A DNA stretch of 8,790 nt from an uncultured Candidatus Saccharibacteria bacterium (GTDB lineage Bacteria > Patescibacteria > Saccharimonadia > Saccharimonadales > 2-12-FULL-41-12). Below the pieces are notes generated by a model that saw only the letters and a program-made list of their open reading frames with translations, made no database searches and was not told where the DNA came from. The position numbers and the translations under genes were made by a program. Numbering within the stretch: the stretch's first letter is position 1; each line of letters starts with the position of its first letter. Shown here piece after piece: positions 1-5,806 of the stretch. The stretch spans positions 1 through 8,790 of the forward strand of contig CAMLDK010000035.1 of assembly GCA_946478995.1 (NCBI GenBank). Direction: 5' to 3'.

Positions 1-1
1 C

Positions 2-925
2 GTGCTTGGTATCTGGGGGCTTGGCGGAACTTCGGTGATCTTTGACGGACGCTTCAGCCCTGAAGCCTGGTATAAGGTTCTTCAGGATAACAAAGTCACC
101 ATCTGGTACTCCGCCCCGACGGCTATTCGCATGCTCATGGGTGCGGAAACACAGCCCAAAGATTTCGACCTTTCCTCGCTGCGGCATCTTTGCAGCGTCG
201 GCGAACCCCTAAATCCGGAAGCTATCTGGTGGGGCATGGACACTATCGGGCTGGCATTCCATGACACCTGGTGGCAGACCGAACAAGGCGCTATCACCAT
301 AACCAACTACCCTTCCATGGACATCAAGCCCGGATCGATGGGCAAGCCCCTGCCCGGCATCGAGGCGGCCATCATAGACGACGAGGGGAAGCAGCTATCT
401 TTTGGCAAGGAGGGCAACCTAGCGCTCAAGTCTTCCAGCGTTTCGTCAATGATGAAAACAATTTGGAACAACCAGGCAAAATATGACTCATATTTCAACG
501 GCGAATGGTACCTTTCCGGCGACAAAGGAATCAAGGACAAAGACGGGTATTTCTGGTTCGTCGGGCGATCCGATGACGTAATAAACACCGCCGGCGAACG
601 CGTTGGGCCCTTCGAGGTCGAGAGCGCACTGGTTGAGCATCCCGCCGTCATAGAAGCCGGCGTCATCGGCAAACCGGATGAGGTCCGCGGCCAGATCATC
701 AAAGCTTTTGTTGTCATCAAACCGGGAATAGAAAAGAATGACGAGCTTAAAGAAGAAATCAAACAGCACGTAAAGAAACATCTGGCCGGCCACGCTTATC
801 CCCGCGAAATCGACTTCATCGACAAATTGCCAAAGACCCGCTCCGGCAAGATTATGCGCCGTATTCTAAAGTCTCAGGAACTTGGTGAAGCCATCGGCGA
901 CACCTCAACCCTAGAAGATTACTAA
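2..925 (+). CDS. acsA: Acetyl-CoA synthetase, AcsA type (5' end outside window)
   Basis: Cytosolic AMP-forming enzyme that turns acetate, ATP and CoA into acetyl-CoA, AMP and pyrophosphate through an acetyl-adenylate. Only the last 307 residues are present; the family is about 570-650 aa, so the N-terminal half lies to the left. Visible motifs in window residues: the adenylate-binding TWWQTEQG at 89-96, YLSGD at 170-174, the hinge and A8 region GRSDDVINTAGERVGP at 188-203, and PKTRSGKIMRR at 277-287. In that last motif K283 corresponds to the catalytic lysine acetylated in characterised Acs enzymes. NYPSMDIKPGSMGKP and PFEVESALVEHPA follow the Bacillus AcsA subtype rather than the longer enterobacterial Acs, by memory of those sequences. 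The stop codon touches the ATG of the next gene, so the two are probably co-transcribed. Closely related acyl-CoA synthetases cannot be fully excluded without the acyl-pocket half. Confidence 0.93.
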   Translation: MLGIWGLGGTSVIFDGRFSPEAWYKVLQDNKVTIWYSAPTAIRMLMGAETQPKDFDLSSLRHLCSVGEPLNPEAIWWGMDTIGLAFHDTWWQTEQGAITITNYPSMDIKPGSMGKPLPGIEAAIIDDEGKQLSFGKEGNLALKSSSVSSMMKTIWNNQAKYDSYFNGEWYLSGDKGIKDKDGYFWFVGRSDDVINTAGERVGPFEVESALVEHPAVIEAGVIGKPDEVRGQIIKAFVVIKPGIEKNDELKEEIKQHVKKHLAGHAYPREIDFIDKLPKTRSGKIMRRILKSQELGEAIGDTSTLEDY

Positions 926-1177
926 ATGAGTAAGGATCTAGAAAAGAGAATAGAGGCAATTGAAGCCCGCAATAAGAAAGTTGAGATGGATAAGGCTTGG
1001 GAGACGAGCTTATTACGGCGGAGCTTGATTACTGGCCTGACCTACGTGGTCGTCGTGCTTTTCATGTTGTCTGCAGATATTGAGAAACCATTCATCAGCG
1101 CAATCATTCCATCTATAGGATTTTTACTATCGACACTTACCGTATCTTTTGTAAAGAATTCCTGGCTCAAAAGATAG
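926..1177 (+). CDS. Small two-helix membrane protein with N-terminal coiled coil
   Basis: An 83-aa protein of unknown function. Residues 1-25 are highly charged and helical (KDLEKRIEAIEARNKKVEMD), probably a short coiled coil. Two hydrophobic segments follow, at about 34-50 (LITGLTYVVVVLFMLSA) and 58-77 (FISAIIPSIGFLLSTLTVSF), with a basic tail. The arrangement (charged helix, DKAWE, TY..., PFI.AI.P..GF.LSTL, K..W) matches a conserved hypothetical family that I recall from many bacteria and archaea and that has no assigned role. The start codon follows the acetyl-CoA synthetase stop without any gap, so translation is likely coupled. It ends with TAG. An internal start at a later Met is unlikely because the charged helix is part of the family pattern. 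Confidence 0.82.
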   Translation: MSKDLEKRIEAIEARNKKVEMDKAWETSLLRRSLITGLTYVVVVLFMLSADIEKPFISAIIPSIGFLLSTLTVSFVKNSWLKR

Positions 1178-1195
1178 TATATGGCTGTCCGGGTG

Positions 1196-1204
1196 TGCTA
1201 TAAT
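1196..1204 (+). promoter_or_regulatory. Extended -10 promoter upstream of structured element and tRNA
   Basis: TGC followed by a perfect TATAAT gives a consensus extended -10. No good -35 is present at the usual distance, which is common for extended -10 promoters. Predicted transcription start is about 1211. The transcript would run through the inverted-repeat element at 1231-1399 and into the tRNA, giving a leader of about 190 nt. No better promoter was found nearer the tRNA. Confidence 0.55.
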
Positions 1205-1230
1205 TTACCCCTGTTACATATCGTGTTTGT

Positions 1231-1399
1231 CTAAACTTACGCATTTGGATGATGTACAAGGCATTTACGAGTAGCGGAGTGAGTCGTACTTAAGGTACGA
1301 TGAACGAGCAACACAGTAAATAACACAGTACATAGCCAAAAGCATCAGCAGAGTTGCCAGCTCTGCTGGCGAGCAGACTGATGCGATGCGTAAGTTTAG
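1231..1399 (+). other. 169-nt structured element with 14-nt inverted ends, abutting the tRNA
   Basis: The ends CTAAACTTACGCAT (1231-1244) and ATGCGTAAGTTTAG (1386-1399) are perfect reverse complements and form an outer stem. Inside are two stem domains. Domain A pairs ATGTAC (1252-1257) with GTACAT (1328-1333), then ATTTAC (1263-1268) with GTAAAT (1316-1321), and is capped by TCGTAC/GTACGA (1284-1289/1295-1300) around the loop TTAAG. Domain B pairs GCATCAG (1342-1348) with CTGATGC (1378-1384), enclosing CAGAG/CTCTG (1349-1353/1361-1365). The right arm of domain A is a tandem repeat, AACACAGTAAAT then AACACAGTACAT (1310-1321, 1322-1333). It could be a structured noncoding RNA or tRNA leader, or a palindromic mobile element (MITE-like). 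No target-site duplication was seen. Function unknown. Confidence 0.6.
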
Positions 1400-1475
1400 G
1401 CAGGGTAGCTCAGCTGGTTAGAGCGCAGGACTCATAAGCCTGAGGTCGGCGGTTCAAGCCCGCCCCCTGCTACCA
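1399..1475 (+). tRNA. tRNA with CAT anticodon (elongator Met, or Ile2)
   Basis: A complete 77-nt cloverleaf with encoded CCA. The acceptor stem GGCAGGG/CCCTGCT pairs throughout, with G-U at position 1-72. The D arm has GCTC/GAGC, the anticodon loop is CTCATAA, the variable loop is AGGTC, and the T arm GGCGG-TTCAAGC-CCGCC is perfect. The anticodon stem CAGGA/GCCTG has an A-G mismatch next to the loop. The initiator is excluded: position 1 pairs with 72, and the run of three G-C pairs in the anticodon stem is absent. CAT could mean elongator Met or, if the C is lysidine-modified, Ile reading AUA; sequence alone does not settle this. Its first base is the last base of the upstream inverted repeat. 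Confidence 0.95.
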
Positions 1476-1503
1476 GAATATTCTATATGCGTATAATTAA
1501 TCT

Positions 1504-1532
1504 TTGACTTAAGCGTTTTTTTCTGTTAATAT
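1504..1532 (+). promoter_or_regulatory. Promoter of the DEAD-box helicase gene
   Basis: TTGACT (1504-1509), a 17-nt spacer and TAATAT (1527-1532) preceded by TGT (extended -10). Predicted start is near 1539, giving a leader of about 90 nt before the ATG at 1631. A long leader is common for cold-induced RNA helicase genes. A second TATAAT at 1492-1497 lacks a -35 and has TG one base too far upstream. Confidence 0.5.
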
Positions 1533-1565
1533 TAACGAATCAATCTAATGAATCCGGGTCACTAG

Positions 1566-1612
1566 TAGTTGTTTACTCGCTGTTCATTGCTGATCAACCG
1601 ATAAACTAACTA
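1566..1612 (+). promoter_or_regulatory. Leader hairpin directly before the helicase ribosome-binding site
   Basis: TAGTTGTTTA (1566-1575) pairs with TAAAC-T-AACTA (1602-1612): ten base pairs with one bulged T and a 26-nt loop. The Shine-Dalgarno AAAAGGA (1614-1620) starts two bases after the stem, ten bases before the ATG. Such a stem could affect ribosome access in a temperature- or helicase-dependent way; that role is inference. Confidence 0.35.
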
Positions 1613-1630
1613 GAAAAGGATTCTTTTTTT

Positions 1631-2833
1631 ATGTCCTCCTATACAACTTATGCGGCTCGCGGCAACCGTAATCGCCGTCCTAGATATGGCTCAAGCCGTC
1701 CGTCACAAAACCGAAACAAGGGTAGAAAACAATATATTCACCCCGACAAGTTCATTAAAGCGGCAAAGCCGACCCGTATCGATACGTATGCACCGACTCA
1801 TGCTTTTGCCGACTTTGATATTCACCAGTTATTAAAAGAAAATATCCAAAGCAAAGGATATGTAACCCCTTCGCCTATACAAGACCAATCCATACCTCCT
1901 GCTTTAAAAGGAAAAGACGTCATCGGTATAGCTAACACCGGGACTGGAAAGACTGCCGCTTTTGCGATACCGGTCCTCCACCGGCTTATGAACGACAGAA
2001 ACTCGCGGGCTATTATAATAGCTCCCACAAGAGAACTAGCCCAACAAATTGAAGAGGAATGTATATCTTTTGCCCGCAGAAGCGGATTAAGCGGCGTTGT
2101 GCTAATTGGCGGATCCGCCATGGGCAAACAGCTGCAGGGCCTCCGAGGTAGACCAAACATCGTCATTGGGACGCCTGGACGGATAAAGGATCATGTGGAA
2201 CGAAAGACTTTGGACTTATCCAAGTTCAATATGGTCGTTCTGGACGAAGTCGACCGGATGGTAGACATGGGATTTATAAACGACATCCGCCTGCTTCTTA
2301 GTAAGATTGCGGACACGCGGCAATCATTATTCTTTTCGGCCACGATTGATGCCAAGATAAACGCATTAATCCATACATTTATGGCAGACCCCGTAACAGT
2401 CTCGGTCAAGCAAGGCGATACCAGCGATAATGTAGAGCAGAACGTAGTGCGATATGACTCTCCCGGCGACAAGCTCGGCAAACTCCACGACTTGCTGATT
2501 GACTCAGATGTCAAGAAAGCTCTGGTTTTTGATGAGACACAGCGAAGTGTTGAAAGACTATCCAAAGAATTATTAAGCCGCGGGTTCAAGACAGCGGCTA
2601 TCCACGGCGGTAAAACCCAAGGCCATCGCCAGCGAGCCTTAAACCAGTTCCGCGATGACAACATTTCGGTTCTTGTAGCCACGGATGTGGCGGCGCGAGG
2701 TATAGACGTGACTGATATCACGCACGTGATCAACTATTCCACGCCTGCAAGCTACGACGACTATATCCACCGTATCGGCCGGGCCGGACGGGCTGGAAAA
2801 ACAGGCAATGCCCTAACTTTCATACAAAATTAG
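1631..2833 (+). CDS. DEAD-box ATP-dependent RNA helicase (DEVD variant)
   Basis: A 400-aa cytoplasmic ATPase that unwinds or remodels RNA, probably in ribosome assembly, mRNA turnover or cold adaptation. Residues 1-50 are a basic Arg/Gly/Asn-rich tail likely to touch RNA. The core has the Q motif GYVTPSPIQ (76-84), motif I ANTGTGKT (101-108), Ia PTRELA (132-137), Ib TPGR (181-184), motif II DEVD (205-208), III SAT (236-238), V ATDVAARGID (350-359) and VI HRIGRAGR (380-387). Motif II has Val for Ala; the D-E pair that coordinates Mg and activates water is kept, so the enzyme should be active. The protein ends 13 residues after motif VI with no C-terminal extension, so the basic tail sits at the N-terminus instead. 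The start is supported by AAAAGGA ten bases upstream. The gene has its own promoter and ends in TAG. Confidence 0.95.
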   Translation: MSSYTTYAARGNRNRRPRYGSSRPSQNRNKGRKQYIHPDKFIKAAKPTRIDTYAPTHAFADFDIHQLLKENIQSKGYVTPSPIQDQSIPPALKGKDVIGIANTGTGKTAAFAIPVLHRLMNDRNSRAIIIAPTRELAQQIEEECISFARRSGLSGVVLIGGSAMGKQLQGLRGRPNIVIGTPGRIKDHVERKTLDLSKFNMVVLDEVDRMVDMGFINDIRLLLSKIADTRQSLFFSATIDAKINALIHTFMADPVTVSVKQGDTSDNVEQNVVRYDSPGDKLGKLHDLLIDSDVKKALVFDETQRSVERLSKELLSRGFKTAAIHGGKTQGHRQRALNQFRDDNISVLVATDVAARGIDVTDITHVINYSTPASYDDYIHRIGRAGRAGKTGNALTFIQN

Positions 2834-2859
2834 GCCATAGCTTTAGATTTAAAAAATAA

Positions 2860-2888
2860 TTGCATTTATAAATTTATTTCGCTATAGT
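2860..2888 (+). promoter_or_regulatory. Candidate promoter of the AbrB-transporter operon
   Basis: TTGCAT (2860-2865), 17 nt, TATAGT (2883-2888). The -10 matches at 5 of 6 and the -35 only at 3 of 6. Predicted start is near 2895, leaving a 24-nt leader with only a weak purine-rich stretch (AAGAAAAG) in place of a Shine-Dalgarno. Confidence 0.4.
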
Positions 2889-2918
2889 AAAAGTAAGAAA
2901 AGTAATAATTTTCTAACT

Positions 2919-3143
2919 ATGAAAGAGCGCGGATTCCCAAAAATATTAGGTACGGCTACCTTGAACGAAAAGGGCCAATTAGTCATACCTGTTGAAGCTC
3001 GCAACACCTTAAAGCTAAAGTCCGGAGACAAGGTCGTTATCATGAGCAGCCCTCATAGGCCGGCACTAATACTTATCAAAGCCGAAGAAGTAGAGGCTCT
3101 GGTAAAAAATCTTGCCAGCGCTTTGAATAAAGAAGATTCTTAA
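2919..3143 (+). CDS. AbrB/SpoVT-type transcriptional regulator
   Basis: A 74-aa protein whose residues 10-45 form a swapped-hairpin AbrB domain: TATLNEKGQLVIPVEARNTLKLKSGDKV, cut here as TATLNEKGQLVIP (12-24) and LKLKSGDKV (31-39). These match the family pattern of T...KGQ..IP...R..L....GD.V. The tail (residues 55-74) is a charged helix that may help dimerise. AbrB domains bind DNA as dimers or tetramers, either as free transition-state regulators or as MazE-like antitoxins. No toxin gene adjoins. Instead, the drug-efflux transporter follows 24 bases later with a Shine-Dalgarno in the gap, so it probably controls this operon, including itself. The intergenic region before it is the likely operator, though no clear palindrome was seen there. 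Confidence 0.88.
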   Translation: MKERGFPKILGTATLNEKGQLVIPVEARNTLKLKSGDKVVIMSSPHRPALILIKAEEVEALVKNLASALNKEDS

Positions 3144-3155
3144 ACACTAAAGGTT

Positions 3156-3162
3156 AAGGAGG
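3156..3162 (+). promoter_or_regulatory. Strong Shine-Dalgarno pointing to an ATC start codon
   Basis: AAGGAGG is a near-perfect anti-16S match and is followed, after five bases, by ATC at 3168. No ATG, GTG or TTG lies in frame between the regulator stop (3141-3143) and the ATG at 3231, and the ATG at 3231 has no ribosome-binding site. This decides the start proposed for the transporter. Confidence 0.75.
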
Positions 3163-3167
3163 CAAAA

Positions 3168-4709
3168 ATCAGCAAGACAACCGCTGTCAAATCTAAAACT
3201 GCCCAGATTCATTATTCCCACAGCGAAATAATGGTGATTATGGGCGCGCTAATGCTCGTCATGCTGCTGGCGGCGCTGGACCAGACCATTGTGTCGACCG
3301 CCCTGCCCAGGATCGCAACCGAGCTTAAGGAGCTGGATAAACTATCATGGGTTGCTACCGCCTACCTGCTGACCAGCGCGATAACCACGCCGATCTATGG
3401 CAAACTCAGCGACCTTTTCGGGCGCAAGAAAATCTTCCAGTCAGCTATAGGTATCTTCCTGATCGGATCAATCCTCTGCGGCATATCTCAGAATATGAAC
3501 GAGCTGGTACTTGCCCGGGCTATCCAGGGAATTGGTGCCGGCGGCCTTATGTCATTGGTCCTAGCTATCGTAGGTGATGTCATCCCGCCGCGACAACGAG
3601 GCAGGTATATGGGCTATTTTGGAGCTGTTTTCGGCGTTTCCAGCGTGGCGGGACCGCTGCTTGGCGGATTTTTGACCGACTCCTTCTCCTGGCGGTGGGT
3701 GTTTTTTGTCAATATTCCACTCGGCATCCTTGCGCTTTCGGCCGTGGCCAGCCGGCTTCATCTGCCTGTCCATAAGCATAAACATTCTATTGATTACATT
3801 GGCGCGGCTCTTCTGAGCGCTGCGTCTGTCTGCTTGCTTATGGCGACGGTCTGGGGCGGACACACTTACGCCTGGGGATCGAGTCAGATCCTCAGCTTGC
3901 TTGGAGGGGGCGTGACTCTAGCTATCGCATTTGTCCTATGGGAACTGCGGGCCAAGGAACCGATCATACCTATGAGGCTGTTCCGCAATGAGATATTCAC
4001 CGTGTCTGTCCTGCTTTCCCTGCTGTCCGGAATCGCCATGTTCGCATCCATTCTTTATATACCGCTTTATCAACAGCTGGTGCGCGGTTATTCGCCGACA
4101 AAGTCCGGCCTGCTAATGCTGCCGCTGGTTTTAGGGCTTTTGACCGCTTCGATAATTTCCGGACGTTTAATTACCAAGCTCGGAAAATATAAGATATTTC
4201 CGATTATCGGGACGCTGCTTCTCTCGGCAGGGCTGTGGCTCTTCAGCCACCTGACGCTTACGACCAGCGAATGGGTCCTGGGACTCTGGATGTTCATCGT
4301 AGGCGCCGGCTTGGGGATGTTTATGCAAGTGATGACTTTGTCTATTCAAAATTCGGTTGCCCGCCGGGAAATGGGCACGGCTACTTCCAGCGCGACATTC
4401 TTCAGAAGTCTGGGCGGAGCTTTCGGCGGAGCGCTCTTCGGCACGATTTTAGTAAACAGGCTAGGCGTGCACTTGGCGGAAGTCATGCCAGCCAATGCCC
4501 AGTTGCCGTCTCTCGACGTTAGCGCCATAGTCAATGGTAACCTGCAGCGTGTTCCACCCGAGGCTCTGCAGCCAGTCATGGAAGCCTTCGTACGTTCGTT
4601 CCACGATATGTTCATCTACGCCATTCCTTTCGCCCTGGCTGCGTTCGTCGTTGCCCTGTTCCTCAAGGAAACCCCGCTAAAGACTACGCACGAAGAAATA
4701 GAAGCATAA
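3168..4709 (+). CDS. DHA2-family (EmrB/QacA) drug:H+ antiporter, 14 TM; likely ATC start
   Basis: Inner-membrane MFS exporter of the 14-helix DHA2 group, using the proton gradient to expel drugs or other amphiphiles. Substrate is not predictable. Numbering from the ATG at 3231: motif D LDQTIVSTALP at 16-26 in TM1, motif A GKLSDLFGRKK at 57-67, motif B ARAIQGIGAG at 95-104, and the antiporter motif C at about 131-147 with GPLLGG. The last is a mark of exporters. From 3231 the protein is 492 aa and would start inside TM1; from the ATC at 3168 it is 513 aa and gains a 21-residue polar, basic N-terminus of the kind DHA2 proteins usually have. The ATC start is inferred from the Shine-Dalgarno at 3156-3162; a sequence error (ATG read as ATC) would look the same. 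Co-transcription with the AbrB regulator is likely. No terminator follows. Confidence 0.9.
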   Translation: MSKTTAVKSKTAQIHYSHSEIMVIMGALMLVMLLAALDQTIVSTALPRIATELKELDKLSWVATAYLLTSAITTPIYGKLSDLFGRKKIFQSAIGIFLIGSILCGISQNMNELVLARAIQGIGAGGLMSLVLAIVGDVIPPRQRGRYMGYFGAVFGVSSVAGPLLGGFLTDSFSWRWVFFVNIPLGILALSAVASRLHLPVHKHKHSIDYIGAALLSAASVCLLMATVWGGHTYAWGSSQILSLLGGGVTLAIAFVLWELRAKEPIIPMRLFRNEIFTVSVLLSLLSGIAMFASILYIPLYQQLVRGYSPTKSGLLMLPLVLGLLTASIISGRLITKLGKYKIFPIIGTLLLSAGLWLFSHLTLTTSEWVLGLWMFIVGAGLGMFMQVMTLSIQNSVARREMGTATSSATFFRSLGGAFGGALFGTILVNRLGVHLAEVMPANAQLPSLDVSAIVNGNLQRVPPEALQPVMEAFVRSFHDMFIYAIPFALAAFVVALFLKETPLKTTHEEIEA

Positions 4710-4712
4710 GTC

Positions 4713-4721
4713 TGATATTAT
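4713..4721 (+). promoter_or_regulatory. Extended -10 promoter, near-leaderless
   Basis: TGA plus TATTAT. The predicted start near 4728 would leave about six bases before the ATG at 4734. No Shine-Dalgarno is present there, in line with the short-leader pattern of other genes in this window. Confidence 0.4.
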
Positions 4722-4733
4722 TAATCCGAGATT

Positions 4734-5334
4734 ATGGGTTTTCATGATTTGCTATACATGTCGGACTTATTGGGTACTTTTGCTTTCGCCATATCCGGCG
4801 CGCTGGTCGGAATACGAAAGAAAATGGACGTTTTCGGAGTTATAGTCCTAGCTACGGTCACCGCGACCGGCGGAGGTACTCTCCGGTCTCTTCTAATAGA
4901 CGCCCCCCCCACTTCTTTTAGACATTAATTATCTGCTGGTTTCAGTACTTGGCGGGCTGATAGTTTTTTATTTCCGGGACTATGTTAATGAACGCGGTCA
5001 AAAAGTCCTGCTATACGACGCCTTCGGGCTGGCCGTATTCCTCAGTATAGGCACTACCGTGGGACTGGATCATGGCCTCAACTATTGGGCAAGTATACTT
5101 ATGGGCATGATAACCGCGGCTTTCGGCGGAGTGATCCGCGATATGATGGCTGCCGAAGTTCCGTTGATTTTTCAGAAAGAACTTTACGCTACCCTGACGC
5201 TGCTGGGAGGTGTTATCTATATCGCCCTGTATCAACTCAGCGTACCTCAAGCGTATGTCATATTGATTGCTTCCGGCTTCGTGTTTATAACCCGTGTCCT
5301 ATCGCTTAAGTACAACCTGTCCCTGCCAAAATAA
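4734..5334 (+). pseudogene. UPF0126/TRIC-like membrane protein split by a frameshift in a C8 run
   Basis: Two reading frames together make one UPF0126 (YicG/TRIC-like channel) protein. The first frame (4734-4928) gives LLGTFAFAISGALVGIRKK and then ATVTATGGGTLR, but runs into TAA right after the C run at 4903-4910. The second frame (open from 4909 to 5334) continues the family pattern: LLLDINYLLVSVLGG, LLYDAFGLAVF, then the second half-repeat with AAFGGVIRDMM and LYATLTLLGG. Removing one C gives an uninterrupted 199-aa protein, the usual family length, with two homologous three-helix repeats and a seventh helix. The family includes prokaryotic TRIC homologues that conduct monovalent cations; the role here is unknown. 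The first repeat has GGGTLRSLL where RD is usual. Both halves look intact, so a base-calling error, recent inactivation, phase variation or +1 frameshifting at CCC-C are all possible. Confidence 0.85.
4903..4910 (+). repeat. C8 homopolymer at the frameshift site
   Basis: Eight consecutive C within GAC-GCC-CCC-CCC-ACT. Seven would restore the frame (Asp-Ala-Pro-Pro-Leu-Leu-Leu). It is the longest C run in the window. Confidence 0.9.
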
Positions 5335-5347
5335 AATCTTAAAGACT

Positions 5348-5356
5348 TGCTATACT
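5348..5356 (+). promoter_or_regulatory. Extended -10 promoter giving a leaderless mRNA
   Basis: TGC plus TATACT. The last -10 base is 5356, so the expected start (seven bases on) is 5363, exactly the A of the ATG. No room for a Shine-Dalgarno exists in such a transcript. Confidence 0.6.
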
Positions 5357-5362
5357 TAAAAA

Positions 5363-5806
5363 ATGAACAAGCATAAGCTTGATAAGCAACTCATAGACTT
5401 TTTTAAAAGAACCTACATTCCGCTGGCTCGTATCGCTTTTTTTGTAGTTTTCTTTTGGTTCGGCTTCATAAAGCTGGCCAGTTTAAGCCCGGCCGGGCCA
5501 TTGGCGGAATCATTGGTTTCTCAAACAGTCGGTAGCGGATGGTTTGACCTGCTCTTTACGACATTAGCTTTGATAGAATGTGCTATCGGTATATTATTCC
5601 TGTTCCCAAAAGCAGTAAGGATAATCATACCGATACTTTTAATCCACATGGCGATAGTCTGTTCGCCGCTGGTACTTTTGCCAGACCAGACCTGGCAGTC
5701 TTTTCTCGTTCCTACCCTGGAAGGCCAATACATAATTAAAAATATCGTTATTATAGCCTTGGCTTTCGGTGTAGCGGCGAATACTCAGCCTATCAGTAGA
5801 AAATAA
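5363..5806 (+). CDS. DoxX/DUF417 (YkgB/RclC)-like membrane protein
   Basis: A 147-aa integral membrane protein with four hydrophobic segments at about 19-38, 61-81, 84-106 and 122-139. The pattern RIAFFVVFFWFGFIKL, SPAGPL, a Glu-containing second helix (IECAIGILFLFP), LIHM and TLEGQYIIKN resembles the DoxX-like superfamily, particularly DUF417 (E. coli YkgB, renamed RclC, linked to reactive-chlorine stress). That link is by recalled pattern, not by search. DoxX-type proteins have been tied to redox and thiol stress; the role here is unproven. It appears to be transcribed alone from a promoter that makes a leaderless mRNA. Its stop directly abuts the end of a possible minus-strand gene at 5807. 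Confidence 0.8.
   Translation: MNKHKLDKQLIDFFKRTYIPLARIAFFVVFFWFGFIKLASLSPAGPLAESLVSQTVGSGWFDLLFTTLALIECAIGILFLFPKAVRIIIPILLIHMAIVCSPLVLLPDQTWQSFLVPTLEGQYIIKNIVIIALAFGVAANTQPISRK

Noticed and set aside
307..793. Long minus-strand ORFs across the acetyl-CoA synthetase gene
   Set aside because: They are codon shadows of a clearly homologous plus-strand gene.
1378..1390. Hammerhead-like CTGATGC in the element before the tRNA
   Set aside because: The conserved CTGATGA and GAAA cores are missing, and the segment is explained by the GCATCAG/CTGATGC stem.
1231..1399. Integron attC site (ends look like TCTAAAC and GTTTAGG)
   Set aside because: The core boxes do not fit RYYYAAC and GTTRRRY, the outer stem is perfect without the usual extrahelical bases, and no integrase or cassette is present.
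1399..1475. Initiator tRNA-fMet
   Set aside because: Position 1 pairs with 72, and the three consecutive G-C pairs of the initiator anticodon stem are absent.
2191..2733. A 180-aa minus-strand ORF inside the helicase gene
   Set aside because: It lies fully inside conserved helicase motifs, has low-complexity Ser/Arg-rich composition and no start signal.
2919..3143. MazE-type antitoxin of a toxin-antitoxin pair
   Set aside because: No small toxin gene adjoins; the downstream partner is a transporter.
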